Shown here: one piece after another, positions 9,285 through 18,473 of the stretch
Numbering within the stretch: the stretch's first letter is position 1
How the letters are laid out: every line of letters begins with the position of its first letter
Assembly: GCF_002838835.1 (NCBI RefSeq)
Contig: NZ_NHPP01000003.1
Span: 124,001-188,000 of the forward strand
Reading direction: 5' to 3'
DNA length: 64,000 bases
DNA from: Siphonobacter sp. SORGH_AS_0500
GTDB taxonomy: Bacteria; Bacteroidota; Bacteroidia; Cytophagales; Spirosomataceae
Translations under genes and position numbers: made by a program
The notes under the pieces: model-generated
Database searches by the model: none
What the model was told of the DNA's origin: nothing
What the model saw: the letters and a program-made list of their open reading frames with translations, nothing else

Positions 9285-11318
9285 CTACCACACTCTCACC
9301 TTCACCCCACCAAAAAAGGCTCGACTCGTGGCTGGTTCGAAGTATCTGCCGCCGGCAGCATTGATTTGTACATTCGCAAAGTACTTCTGATTCAACAGGT
9401 TATTAATCCCGCCAAAAGGTTCCAGCGACCATTTATTCCACTTGATTTGCCAGCCAAAACGTAAATTCAGTAAGCTAAAAGCTTCCGTTTTTACCTGATT
9501 GGCATCGTCAGCGTAGAACGTGCCGTTTCTACGGAACTGAACGATTCCATAAAAGCCTTTGGGACGAAAATAACGTAGTTCGCCGTATCCAAAGTGCGGT
9601 GGAATACCCGGTAGTTGATTTTCATCAAAAGTCCCGGAAGTCGTGGTGTAATTCAGGTATTTAAAGTCGGAATACGTGTAATTTGCATAAGCAGTTAATC
9701 CCTCCACTAGCTGAGCCGTCAGCCCTAATTCAACGCCACGACGGCGGGAGTTACCCGCATTTCTGTAAAAAGTACGGCCCGGAAACTCGCTTAACTGATA
9801 AGGGACAATTTCACCCCGAACATTAACCTGAAAGACGGCTACATCAACTTTTACTTTGTTAAAAGTAGCCTTCGTTCCCACTTCAAAATTCTGAGCCCGC
9901 ATTGGCCCGAGTTCGGGGTTAAAGCCGCCCAGATTACTTGGATTCGTACCTAATTCCGTCAAAGCAGGGGTTTCAAAACTGGTAGAGAAATTGGCGTAAA
10001 CGCTGCGTTCGGGCTGATACTCCCAGTTCAGACCAGCGGTTGGGCTAAAGCGGTGATAATTCCGGCTACCCGACTGATCGCCATCACTCAGGAATTCATC
10101 ATTAACGTTCAGGCGAATAGCATCGTAACGCGTACCAATGGTTAATAAAGTATTTTTCAGCAAGCCAAACTCCTGTAAAGCATACGCTCCGATGTTACGA
10201 AAGGTTTCTACCTGTTCCAGTGAGAGCGGGCCTTGCTGACCGTCAATATTATTATATCGTTTCCGGTTATCCTGTTGGTTTTCAATATCAACCCCTGTTT
10301 TTAAACGGTATGAAACGGACCCAAATTGATCGGTGTATTGGTAACTAACGCCACCCCCCATGTAATTACGGAGAAACTGAACGTTGCCCCCGGCAAGAAA
10401 AGCCAGCCGGTTTTCAAAGTCTCGATTGGTCCAGAACGTGCGAGCCTGAAACTGATGTTTTTTACCAATTAAATGGTCATAAATAGCTGCGATACGCTGT
10501 TGAGTAGCTCCCGAAAAAGCCTGGAACTGCACGTTTTGCGGACGAGCCATACGACGGTTTTCCCCGACTTGCTGAAGAGTTAATCCGCCGGGATCTTCGG
10601 CTGTGTTTTTTGAAAGATTGTAGAGGATGGTTAACTTATTGGAAGCCGTAAATTCGTGCTGGAATTTTAGATTTAGTAACCAGTTATTCATGGAAGAATA
10701 GTCCCGGTATCCATCCTGAAGGTTACGACTGGCATTCAGCAACAAGGTCGACTGCTTCCATTTCTGACCTACTTTCAGTTGATACCGCTGGAAACCATAA
10801 CTACCTGCTACGGCCTGAGCTTCCACAAAATTATACGCTGGCGTTTCGGTAGTGTACGAAAGAATGCCGCCAGAAGCATTTCCATACAAAGCCGAAGAAG
10901 CCCCACGAATAACTTCGAGTTGCCCCAAACTTCCTACATCAAAATTATTCACCTTGGCCTGGCCGTCGGGCGTTGATTCGGGAATGCCGTCAAGTAATAC
11001 TTTCAATCCCCTAATGCCAAAAGAAGAACGGGCTCCAAAACCCCGAATGGAAATGCGTAAGTCCTGGGCAAAATTGTCTGGGTTCTGGGAAAAAACACCC
11101 GGAATAGTCCCCATCGCGTCGAAAAGTGAAAGCTGAGGTTGTCCAATCTGAAGGCGGGACTGATTCAATACGGACACCGAAAATGGACTCCGGTTTTCGG
11201 CAATTTGAAGTCTGGTAGACTGGATCTCTACGGGCTTCAAATCGCGGGTTCGCAGGCTGTCCTGAGCCTGAGTAATCATAGGTATGCAACTAATCAGTAG
11301 AGCGATTCGAAAATACAT
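9285..11318 (-). CDS. TonB-dependent outer-membrane receptor
   Basis: A 677-aa receptor that would import a chelated metal or similar ligand across the outer membrane using TonB energy. A signal peptide (residues 1-18, ending TQAQ) is followed by a TonB-box-like segment and the plug domain (SIRGFGARSSFGIRGLKVLLDG near 90-111, then EVIRGASSALYGNASGG). A beta-barrel follows, ending GGVKVRVW with an aromatic last residue as expected for BAM insertion. The layout resembles FecA/PupB-type siderophore receptors but the ligand cannot be read. It is divergent from the AraC gene, with an 18-bp palindrome between them. Confidence 0.9.
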   Translation of the reverse strand: MYFRIALLISCIPMITQAQDSLRTRDLKPVEIQSTRLQIAENRSPFSVSVLNQSRLQIGQPQLSLFDAMGTIPGVFSQNPDNFAQDLRISIRGFGARSSFGIRGLKVLLDGIPESTPDGQAKVNNFDVGSLGQLEVIRGASSALYGNASGGILSYTTETPAYNFVEAQAVAGSYGFQRYQLKVGQKWKQSTLLLNASRNLQDGYRDYSSMNNWLLNLKFQHEFTASNKLTILYNLSKNTAEDPGGLTLQQVGENRRMARPQNVQFQAFSGATQQRIAAIYDHLIGKKHQFQARTFWTNRDFENRLAFLAGGNVQFLRNYMGGGVSYQYTDQFGSVSYRLKTGVDIENQQDNRKRYNNIDGQQGPLSLEQVETFRNIGAYALQEFGLLKNTLLTIGTRYDAIRLNVNDEFLSDGDQSGSRNYHRFSPTAGLNWEYQPERSVYANFSTSFETPALTELGTNPSNLGGFNPELGPMRAQNFEVGTKATFNKVKVDVAVFQVNVRGEIVPYQLSEFPGRTFYRNAGNSRRRGVELGLTAQLVEGLTAYANYTYSDFKYLNYTTTSGTFDENQLPGIPPHFGYGELRYFRPKGFYGIVQFRRNGTFYADDANQVKTEAFSLLNLRFGWQIKWNKWSLEPFGGINNLLNQKYFANVQINAAGGRYFEPATSRAFFGGVKVRVW

Positions 11319-11463
11319 AGAGCGGATTAAATGTTGAATGAGTAAAGGAATGATGATGGAATGGAAGGCTGATACAGTACATAAAACTCTGAGCCATCAG
11401 ATAGAGGTAATAATTCTAATCACCAAAACCAATTATTAAACTCATAAGTATAACTTTTCCGCG

Positions 11464-11481
11464 ATATAAAACGTTTTATAT
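11464..11481. promoter_or_regulatory. 18-bp perfect palindrome between divergent genes
   Basis: ATATAAAACGTTTTATAT is perfectly self-complementary. It lies 145 bases from the receptor start and 83 bases from the AraC start, an expected operator position for a dimeric regulator. Which protein binds is unknown. Confidence 0.5.
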
Positions 11482-11564
11482 TATAGTTAGAATAAATTGG
11501 ATATTGTAAGTATATTGCCAGCCTTCAGAAGAAATACTTCTGAACTTCAGAAGATCGTAATGCT

Positions 11565-12479
11565 ATGAAATCGGATTCTTTGTTTGATCTCAGAAGTCAT
11601 TTGAGAAATCGTCGGTTAGAGCAGGTCGTTGAAAATCGAACGGCTTATACGCTGGATACCGCTGAGCTGAATATTTACGAAACGCATTCGCAGGCCCGGG
11701 CCGTAGAGTTAACTTTTCACAGTCCGGTGCTGACGAGTATGATTCGGGGCAAGAAAGTCATGCACCTCGAAGATACCCCGGATTTTGACTATCATCCGGG
11801 AGAGTCGGTGCTGGTTCCGGGTAATCGAACCATGCGAATTGATTTCCCGGAAGCTACTTTTTCAACGCCAACGCAATGCCTGGCTCTGGCCATTGGTCAG
11901 GATCAGATTGCGAAGTATACGGATCTTTTAAATGAAAACATTCCACTCGTTGATTCACCCTCGGGATGGCGATGGTCGGACAGCAGTTTTTACTTCACGA
12001 ATTCTTCGACGGTAAATAGCTTGATTAGTCGGCTGATAGACATTTTTACGGAGAATAATCCGGCCAAAGATTTCTTCGCTGATCTGGTAATGAAAGAATT
12101 AACCATGCGATTGATTCAAACGCAGGCTCGTCGGTTATTAATTGAAAACAGTCAGCAACACAGCAGTACGAATCGACTGGCTTTTATTACTCAATACATT
12201 AAGGATCACCTACATGAAACCTTTAATGTCAGACAGTTAGCCGATAAGGCCTGTATGAGTGAGCCTAGTTTTTATCGACAGTTTAAAGCTCAGTTTGGCC
12301 TATCGCCATTGGAGTTTATTAATCAGCAACGGATACAGTTGGCTCAGCGACTACTCAAAACAACCAATCGGAGCGTCGGTGATATTAGCGTAGCCTGCGG
12401 ATTTAATAATCTGAATCATTTTCTGAAACTCTTCAAACGCTATACGCAAAGCACGCCCGTTCAGTATCGGCTTAATTAG
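11565..12479 (+). CDS. AraC-family transcriptional regulator
   Basis: A 304-aa regulator. Residues about 15-190 fit the AraC-type N-terminal domain (AraC_N), with FDYHPGESVLVPG as the cupin-like turn. Residues about 205-300 hold two helix-turn-helix motifs (FNVRQLADKACMSEPSFYRQFK and GDISVACGFNNLNHFLKLFKR). Regulators of this type often sit beside aldehyde dehydrogenase/DUF779 pairs, which follow here at 13.0 kb, so control of that pair is the leading inference. Control of the divergent receptor is the alternative. Confidence 0.9.
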   Translation: MKSDSLFDLRSHLRNRRLEQVVENRTAYTLDTAELNIYETHSQARAVELTFHSPVLTSMIRGKKVMHLEDTPDFDYHPGESVLVPGNRTMRIDFPEATFSTPTQCLALAIGQDQIAKYTDLLNENIPLVDSPSGWRWSDSSFYFTNSSTVNSLISRLIDIFTENNPAKDFFADLVMKELTMRLIQTQARRLLIENSQQHSSTNRLAFITQYIKDHLHETFNVRQLADKACMSEPSFYRQFKAQFGLSPLEFINQQRIQLAQRLLKTTNRSVGDISVACGFNNLNHFLKLFKRYTQSTPVQYRLN

Positions 12480-13046
12480 TGGATACGTATTCGTTCTTGA
12501 GAAGGCCAGCGAATTCGCTGGCTTTTTTTGTGGTTTGCTGGTGGCCTTGCTTTGATGCTAATTGAAAGTTTTCAGATTCAACCTACTGGGTTTACTCGTA
12601 ACTCATGCTACCAGCGAAAAAGCTGGTAGCGGAAGATCAGTTTTTCCTTGATATGATTTATGATTTGCTGCCAGCTTTTTTGCTGGCAGCGGTTGTTTTA
12701 CGGGTATGTTCTTAGTTAGCGGTTGTTGAAAGTTTTCAGATTCAGCTTACTGGGTTTACTAGTAACTCATGCTACCAGCGGAAAAGCTGGTAGCGGAAGT
12801 CCAGCTTTTTCGCTGGTAGGATGAGTTACTAGGATCATTGAGCGTTACGAAAAGCATTTCTGTAGGTTTACTAACGGTTCTTGCTGCCAGTAGAAAAGCC
12901 GAGCGGCGTTTAATTTTTGATTAGGATCATTTCTTTCACTTCGCCTCAAATTGATAGAATCGTTACTTTCTTTGATAGGATCAATCCAATAAAAAATAGA
13001 CTAATTCCTGATCTTTGTCTTAGTAAACCTCTTAAACAATTGGATT
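12480..13046. repeat. Intergenic region with duplicated hairpin block
   Basis: A block of about 75 bases at 12560-12634 recurs at 12725-12799 with a handful of differences. Each copy ends in a GCTACCAGC...GCTGGTAGC hairpin. Between them is a GCTGCCAGC...GCTGGCAGC hairpin (12667-12690), and a shorter CCAGC...GCTGG arm pair follows at about 12801-12816. The last 140 bases before the aldehyde dehydrogenase are plain AT-rich DNA. No gene is supported. Confidence 0.8.
12505..12528 (+). terminator. AraC gene terminator
   Basis: The GCCAGCGAATTCGCTGGC hairpin followed by seven T lies 25 bases after the stop codon. Confidence 0.85.
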
Positions 13047-14570
13047 ATGGAAGCGACACTCGAAGCTCCGGTACGGACGGATCGTCCGACCTTTAAAGAA
13101 CGATACGAAAATTACATTGGTGGAAAATGGGTAGCTCCAGCTCGCGGTCAATATTTTGATAACATTTCTCCCATCGATGGGAAAGTATTTTGCCAGGTAG
13201 CCCGATCGACTGCCGAAGATATAGAAACGGCCCTGGATGCGGCTCATGCGGCTTTCCCGAAATGGTCCAAAACATCAGTAGCGAATCGTAGTAATGTACT
13301 GCTGAAAATTGCTGATCGCATTGAGCAGAATTTGGATTATCTCGCCAAGGTAGAGACGATTGATAATGGGAAGCCACTTCGTGAGACTACCGCAGCGGAT
13401 TTACCACTGGTTATTGACCACTTCCGGTATTATGCAGGGGTAATTCGGGCTGAAGAAAGCTCGGTGGCAGAACTGGACGAAAATACCGTTTCGCTGAACA
13501 TTCACGAACCCATTGGCGTAGTAGGCCAGATTATTCCCTGGAACTTCCCATTGCTAATGGCTACCTGGAAAGTAGCTCCGGCCCTGGCGGCGGGATGTAC
13601 CATTGTGCTGAAACCAGCCGAGCAGACGCCAACGAGTATTCTGGTTTTACTGGAATTAATCGGTGATTTATTACCTGAAGGCGTACTGAACGTAGTGAAT
13701 GGTTTTGGTCTGGAAGCAGGTAAACCACTGGCTTCTTCTAATCGGGTGGCGAAAGTAGCTTTTACGGGTGAAACGACCACAGGCCGTCTGATTCTTCAAT
13801 ATGCGGCTGAGAATCTGATTCCAGCTACAATGGAATTAGGGGGTAAATCGCCCAATATCATCTTCCCCAGCGTGATGGATAAAGATGATGAATTCCTGGA
13901 CAAAGCCGTCGAGGGAGCCGTATTATTCGCTCTCAATCAGGGAGAAATCTGTACCTGTCCTTCGCGATTACTGGTGCATGAGTCCATTTACGAAAAGTTC
14001 ATTGAGAAAGTAATTGCCCGGACAAAAGCAATCAAGATGGGTAGTCCACTTTCGGCAGATACCATGCTTGGAGCTCAGGCTTCGAAAGATCAGTACGAGA
14101 AAATTCTGTCTTACATCGAAATTGGTAAGCAAGAAGGAGCTCAGGTATTAACCGGCGGAGCGGCCTTCCATCAGAATAGCGGTCTGGAAAATGGTTATTA
14201 CATCCAGCCAACCATCCTGAAAGGACACAACAAAATGCGGATTTTCCAGGAAGAAATCTTCGGTCCGGTTTTATCCGTAACTACGTTTAAGGATACGGAA
14301 GAAGCCATTTCTATTGCGAACGATACGCTTTACGGATTAGGTGCAGGAGTCTGGACGCGTGATGCTCACGAATTGTATACCGTGCCCCGTGCCATTCAGG
14401 CCGGACGCGTTTGGGTGAACTGCTACCATGCTTACCCCGCACATGCTCCGTTTGGTGGCTACAAAAAATCAGGTTTTGGTCGCGAAACGCACAAAATGAT
14501 GCTAAGTCACTATCGCCAAACCAAAAACATGCTGATTTCCTATGATAAGCATAAGTTAGGATTCTTTTGA
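13047..14570 (+). CDS. NAD(P)-dependent aldehyde dehydrogenase (acetaldehyde/AcoD-ExaC type)
   Basis: Oxidises an aldehyde, probably short-chain, to the acid. At 507 aa it is full length. Visible features are the cofactor-binding stretch [20 protein letters not shown], the [10 protein letters not shown] segment with the general-base Glu, and the nucleophile in [11 protein letters not shown] (Cys302). The CTC arrangement and the neighbouring DUF779 gene point to the ExaC/AcoD branch. The DUF779 gene starts 56 bases after the stop. The intervening gap carries a GTTTTGAGTT...AACTCAAAAC inverted repeat. Confidence 0.95.
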   Translation: MEATLEAPVRTDRPTFKERYENYIGGKWVAPARGQYFDNISPIDGKVFCQVARSTAEDIETALDAAHAAFPKWSKTSVANRSNVLLKIADRIEQNLDYLAKVETIDNGKPLRETTAADLPLVIDHFRYYAGVIRAEESSVAELDENTVSLNIHEPIGVVGQIIPWNFPLLMATWKVAPALAAGCTIVLKPAEQTPTSILVLLELIGDLLPEGVLNVVNGFGLEAGKPLASSNRVAKVAFTGETTTGRLILQYAAENLIPATMELGGKSPNIIFPSVMDKDDEFLDKAVEGAVLFALNQGEICTCPSRLLVHESIYEKFIEKVIARTKAIKMGSPLSADTMLGAQASKDQYEKILSYIEIGKQEGAQVLTGGAAFHQNSGLENGYYIQPTILKGHNKMRIFQEEIFGPVLSVTTFKDTEEAISIANDTLYGLGAGVWTRDAHELYTVPRAIQAGRVWVNCYHAYPAHAPFGGYKKSGFGRETHKMMLSHYRQTKNMLISYDKHKLGFF

Positions 14571-14626
14571 TGAGTTTTGAGTTAATGGGCTAACTCTCAA
14601 CTCAAAACCCCAAACCTCAAACTGCT

Positions 14627-15007
14627 ATGGTATCTCGTGTATTAGTTACCGATGCGGCAAAGGCCATTATTGATCAGCTAAGAGAGGTACATGGCGAATT
14701 GCTTTTTCACCAAAGCGGAGGTTGCTGTGATGGATCTTCGCCCATGTGTTTTCCCGTGGGAGATTTTAAAATCGGTAGCCACGATGTGTTGTTAGGGAAT
14801 GTACATGGCTGCGATTTCTGGATGAGCGATTTTCAATTTGAATACTGGAAACATACCCAACTGACCCTTGACGTGGTGCCCGGACGTGGGGCTAGTTTTT
14901 CGGCGGAAATTCCCTTGGGGGTACGTTTCCTAATCCGATCACGGTTATTTACGGAAGAAGAATTAAATCAACTGGAGCCCGTTAGCGTTGGTGAAAGCCC
15001 TGATTAA
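14627..15007 (+). CDS. DUF779 family protein
   Basis: A 126-aa cytoplasmic protein with the family's cysteine signature HQSGGCCDGSSPMCF near residues 29-43 and a later HGCDFWMS. DUF779 genes are repeatedly found beside ExaC-type aldehyde dehydrogenases. The biochemical role is not established; the clustered cysteines suggest metal or redox chemistry, which is inference. Same strand as the dehydrogenase, so cotranscription is likely, with a terminator at 15041. Confidence 0.9.
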   Translation: MVSRVLVTDAAKAIIDQLREVHGELLFHQSGGCCDGSSPMCFPVGDFKIGSHDVLLGNVHGCDFWMSDFQFEYWKHTQLTLDVVPGRGASFSAEIPLGVRFLIRSRLFTEEELNQLEPVSVGESPD

Positions 15008-15831
15008 GTTAGTAGGTTCAGATTACAGGTGTACAAGTAGAGCTACCCGAATCGTTTTTCGGGTAGCTTTTTATTTTTCAACTTTTAAGAGCTGTCTAAC
15101 ATTTATACTAGAAGACCTTGATACGAATCAGGGTTTCTGTAATCTTGAACGATTGCGAATCGGAATGCGATCCTTGGCTTTGCTAGGGCTAATAGCCTTG
15201 GGAGAACGGCAGGTAGAACCTGACTTATTTAAGAAAAAAGATAGAATCTCACACCAGTGATTAACCCCCAACTGACCTCTCGAACGAAGAGAGAGAACTT
15301 CTGCCGAATGGGGCGGGGTTGATTTATTCAAGTTACCGCATGCCCCAACCAGCTCGAAAAAGAGCATGAGATTCTTCGCTTCGCTCTGAATGACAGATGC
15401 TGATGATCACGTAATGATGTATCCTTTAGGTATGAGATAATTATTATTAACAACCGTGTCCCCGGATTTTATCCGGGTCCATCCAGACCGGGGCTACTCA
15501 TATTGAACCCCGCTGGGGTTGTTGTCAAGATTGTTGCTATTGGGTTACGACCATTAACCCCGGAGGGGTTTAACGCGAATAGCCCCGGATGAAATCTGGG
15601 GAAGCAGCATTCCCGAAGGTCCTCCGCTTCACTCTCGATGACAGATCGCTGTATACACTCTTCCTCCAATGGTCCTCCCGAAGTGAGGAGAGACCTATTT
15701 CCCTTTATCTAACTCTTAGTTTTAGACAGTCTCTCAAAGAGTTAAGTTAATGATGTATTTTTTGTTGTAAAAGGTTGAATAGTAATCTACCAACTTACAA
15801 CCGCTAAAAACGATCAACTACCTGGCGTACG
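15008..15831. repeat. Long intergenic region with several repeat families
   Basis: No gene is supported, although short open frames run through it. 15207-15400 is a diverged copy of the element at 29044-29205. 15458-15535 carries a minus-orientation CCCCGGAT/GGGGTT composite. 15553-15603 carries a plus-orientation copy (AACCCCGGAGGGGTT then GCCCCGGATGAAATCTGGGG). Two related fragments of the type TTCTTCGCTTCGCTCTGAATGACAG occur near 15372 and 15625. Confidence 0.7.
15041..15068 (+). terminator. Aldehyde dehydrogenase/DUF779 terminator
   Basis: An 11-bp stem AGCTACCCGAA and its complement, followed by TTTTATTTTT, 33 bases after the DUF779 stop. Confidence 0.85.
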
Positions 15832-16674
15832 CTAAACTAACCGTTCCGCCCCACTATAAATATTGGCGTGAGAATTCCGAAGAAAGCCTATTAAGGTAAG
15901 ACCATGTTCCTGAGCCAGTGAAACGGCTAGACTGGAAGGAGCCCCAATGGCGGCAATCAAAGGAATACCAGCCATGACAGCTTTCTGAACCAGCTCAAAA
16001 CTAATACGTCCACTCAGCAGTAAGACTTTATTACTAAGTGGTAAATCGTTAGTATTTAAAGCATAACCCAATACTTTATCCAGGGCATTATGACGACCTA
16101 CATCTTCGCGGAGTATTAATAAATTACCTTCGTTATCAAACAAACCCGAGGCGTGAAGACCGCCAGTTTGATCAAAAGTTGATTGGGCCTCCCGGAGCAG
16201 TTGAGGTAATCGAAAAAGCTTCTCCCAATGCATCAAAGGTGTTACTTCTGAAATGGGGTAACGAGCCGTTTGCCGAACGGCTTCCAGTGAAGCTTTGCCA
16301 CAGACGCCGCAACTCGAAGTCGTATAAAAGTGACGTTGCAACCGTTCGGATCGTTCGGCTACAATGGGTAATACTTCTACGAAAACCTTATTAATTAGAG
16401 AGCTAACCCGTACTTTCTGCACTTCCGAGCGATCCAGTAATAAGCCTTCCGAAAAGAGAAAACCCAAAGCCAGTTCTTCATCCTGACCCGGCGTTCGCAT
16501 GGTTACGGACAGACTTTTCTGCTGCCATTTTTCACTCTCTCTCCAGGCCAGTACAATTTCCAGGGGTTCTTCTACCGCTAATACATCGGGTAAGGTTTGG
16601 GCCGACTCGTTCAGACTAACTTTCTGAATGGTAATGGGCTGAATAGAAGATCTTTCGTCAAAATCAGAGGTCAC
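15832..16674 (-). CDS. fdhD: Formate dehydrogenase sulfurtransferase FdhD
   Basis: FdhD passes sulfur from a cysteine desulfurase to the molybdenum cofactor of formate dehydrogenase. The 280-aa protein carries the active-site loop SSCGVCGKASLE (Cys pair near residues 118 and 121) and the conserved ATGGLHASGL-like TGGLHASGLF and ILREDVGRHNALDKV segments. The start is GTG and overlaps the Nudix stop by four bases (GTGA), which supports translational coupling. A cysteine desulfurase lies just upstream in the same direction. No formate dehydrogenase gene is in the window. Confidence 0.95.
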   Translation of the reverse strand: MTSDFDERSSIQPITIQKVSLNESAQTLPDVLAVEEPLEIVLAWRESEKWQQKSLSVTMRTPGQDEELALGFLFSEGLLLDRSEVQKVRVSSLINKVFVEVLPIVAERSERLQRHFYTTSSCGVCGKASLEAVRQTARYPISEVTPLMHWEKLFRLPQLLREAQSTFDQTGGLHASGLFDNEGNLLILREDVGRHNALDKVLGYALNTNDLPLSNKVLLLSGRISFELVQKAVMAGIPLIAAIGAPSSLAVSLAQEHGLTLIGFLRNSHANIYSGAERLV

Positions 16675-17228
16675 AACTGTGGGAGGATAGTAGTTTCAAT
16701 TCGATCCATCATATTCAAAAAAATGGATTCCATCGGAATGAAGGGTAAGCCAGAGCCGGGGTTTTCCAGCATTTGTTTTACTTCAGTTAGTGAAACGTAT
16801 TTCAGTTCTGCAATCTCTTCCGCCTGGGGCGTAAATGAGGATAATTCGAGTTGCGTTTTCCAGACGAAAACACCCGTAAACTCCCGATCAAAAGACTGCG
16901 TTTTTGCATCAAACCCATCCATAGTCCAGACATCAACGAAGTGTAAAGCTGAAGAGGGGACCTGAATGCCCAACTCTTCCTTGACTTCCCGGATTGCCGC
17001 CGTGCGATAGTTTTCACCCGGCATTAAATGTCCCGCTATGCAAACATCCCAGAGATTGGCAAAAAGGTCTTTGTCGGGATGGCGTAGGTTTAGTAACAGC
17101 TCCTGATTTTGATTAATAACCCACACTTCCGTGCTGCGGTGCCAGTCGCCGTCGCGGTGTACGTCCGACCGTATTTTGGTTTGCCAGAAGGGAAGGTTCT
17201 GTTCGTTGTATAACTCAAAAAGCTCCAT
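16671..17228 (-). CDS. Nudix hydrolase (YfcD/isopentenyl-isomerase-like branch)
   Basis: A 185-aa Nudix protein. The Nudix box runs GHLMPGENYRTAAIREVKEE-LGI near residues 86-108, with the Gly, Glu and REVKEE residues intact. The N-terminus (DVHRDGDWHRSTEVWV) resembles YfcD-like and IPP isomerase-like members. The substrate is unknown. It overlaps fdhD by four bases and starts 6 bases after the cysteine desulfurase stop, so the three likely form one transcript. Confidence 0.9.
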   Translation of the reverse strand: MELFELYNEQNLPFWQTKIRSDVHRDGDWHRSTEVWVINQNQELLLNLRHPDKDLFANLWDVCIAGHLMPGENYRTAAIREVKEELGIQVPSSALHFVDVWTMDGFDAKTQSFDREFTGVFVWKTQLELSSFTPQAEEIAELKYVSLTEVKQMLENPGSGLPFIPMESIFLNMMDRIETTILPQL

Positions 17229-17234
17229 GAATGG

Positions 17235-18389
17235 TCAAAGGCTTATGAAATGGGCTCGGGTATGGGCAACAGTTTCAGTAACGTACCGAATTGCCAGTGT
17301 AATATCTTCAGCGGTAGTAAAACGTCCCAGGCTAAACCGAACGGATGCATGGGCTAGCTCATCGCTTAACCCCATAGCTTTCAGCACGTGCGAAGGATGA
17401 ACCGAAGCTGAAGTACAGGCCGAGCCATTAGAAACGGCGATTTTTGTCAGATTTAATAACAAAGCTTCTCCATCAACGCCACCAAAAGCCAGGTTACTAA
17501 CATGCGGCAAACGATGCGTAACCGAGCCATTCACCTGAACGTTGGGGATGAATTCCAGAATCGTGCGTTCGAGGTAATCCCTTAAATCAGCCAAACGCTT
17601 ACTTTCGGTAGGTAACTTCTCGTAACTCAGCTCGCAGGCTTTTCCTAAACCAATAATTCCCGGAACATTCAGTGTCCCTGAACGTCGTCCGCGTTCGTGT
17701 CCGCCGCCGTGCATTTGAATGGCCAGAGGTGTTTTTCTGCGAACGTATAAGGCTCCAGATCCTTTCGGGCCGTAAAGTTTATGAGCGGAAAGACTAAGTA
17801 AATCAATGAAATCGGCCTCTACATAAATGGGGAGTTTGCCTACAGCCTGCGTAGCATCGGTGTGAAATAAAACGCCAGTATCGCGACATATTCGACCAAT
17901 TTCCCGAATCGGTTGAATCACACCAGTTTCATTATTGACCCACATCACGGAAACCAGTAAGGTATCCTCTCGAAGGGCTTCCTGAACTTGTTGCGGGGTA
18001 ACTAATCCCTGAAAATCCGGCTGTAGATAGGTAACTTCCGCACCCTGTTTTTCCAGATAGTTACAAACGTCCAGAATCGCTTTATGCTCGGTCTGAACGG
18101 TAATAAGGTGTTTTTTGCTGGAAGAAGCTTCAAAACTACCCAGTAAAGCCAGGTTATTCGATTCAGTGGCTCCGCTGGTAAAAACGATCTCTTTATCCTG
18201 AGCCCCCAGGATCTGAGCTACTTGCTGACGGGCATTTTCAACCGCTTCGGCGGCTTCCCAACCCCAAAGGTGCGTGCGACTGGCGGCATTTCCGAATTGT
18301 TCCGAAAACCAGGGTAACATCGTTTCCAACACCTGAGGGTCTACGGGTGTGGTTGCGTTATAGTCCAGATAAATCGGTCGGTTTATCAT
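17235..18389 (-). CDS. Cysteine desulfurase (NifS/IscS family)
   Basis: A PLP enzyme that removes sulfur from cysteine for Fe-S clusters or sulfur transfer. I place the start at the ATG at 18389 (384 aa, MINRPIYLDYNATTP). The longer frame reaching 18473 would begin inside the hemH terminator. Key residues are His102, Asp178 (FHTDATQ) and the PLP lysine in SLSAHKLYG (Lys204). The catalytic cysteine lies in SNGSACTSAS (Cys326). Followed directly by the Nudix gene and fdhD, it may be the sulfur donor for FdhD. Confidence 0.93.
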   Translation of the reverse strand: MINRPIYLDYNATTPVDPQVLETMLPWFSEQFGNAASRTHLWGWEAAEAVENARQQVAQILGAQDKEIVFTSGATESNNLALLGSFEASSSKKHLITVQTEHKAILDVCNYLEKQGAEVTYLQPDFQGLVTPQQVQEALREDTLLVSVMWVNNETGVIQPIREIGRICRDTGVLFHTDATQAVGKLPIYVEADFIDLLSLSAHKLYGPKGSGALYVRRKTPLAIQMHGGGHERGRRSGTLNVPGIIGLGKACELSYEKLPTESKRLADLRDYLERTILEFIPNVQVNGSVTHRLPHVSNLAFGGVDGEALLLNLTKIAVSNGSACTSASVHPSHVLKAMGLSDELAHASVRFSLGRFTTAEDITLAIRYVTETVAHTRAHFISL

Positions 18390-18442
18390 TAGCGTTTGAG
18401 GCGTTAGCGTAGGTTTGATAAATATAATACGCACGCTAAAAA

Positions 18443-18470
18443 AATCGCCCCGATGGTGACCGGGGCGATT
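18443..18470 (-). terminator. hemH terminator
   Basis: Read on the minus strand, the AATCGCCCC...GGGGCGATT hairpin directly follows the hemH stop and runs into seven T. It separates hemH from the cysteine desulfurase operon and argues against the longer desulfurase start. Confidence 0.85.
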
Positions 18471-18473
18471 CAT

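Noticed and set aside
14988..15260. 90-codon frame after DUF779
   Set aside because: It runs through the operon terminator and the repeat element, and has low-complexity composition with no start signal.
18390..18473. Longer N-terminus for the cysteine desulfurase
   Set aside because: These codons lie within the hemH terminator hairpin, and the family begins at MINRPIYLDYNATTP.
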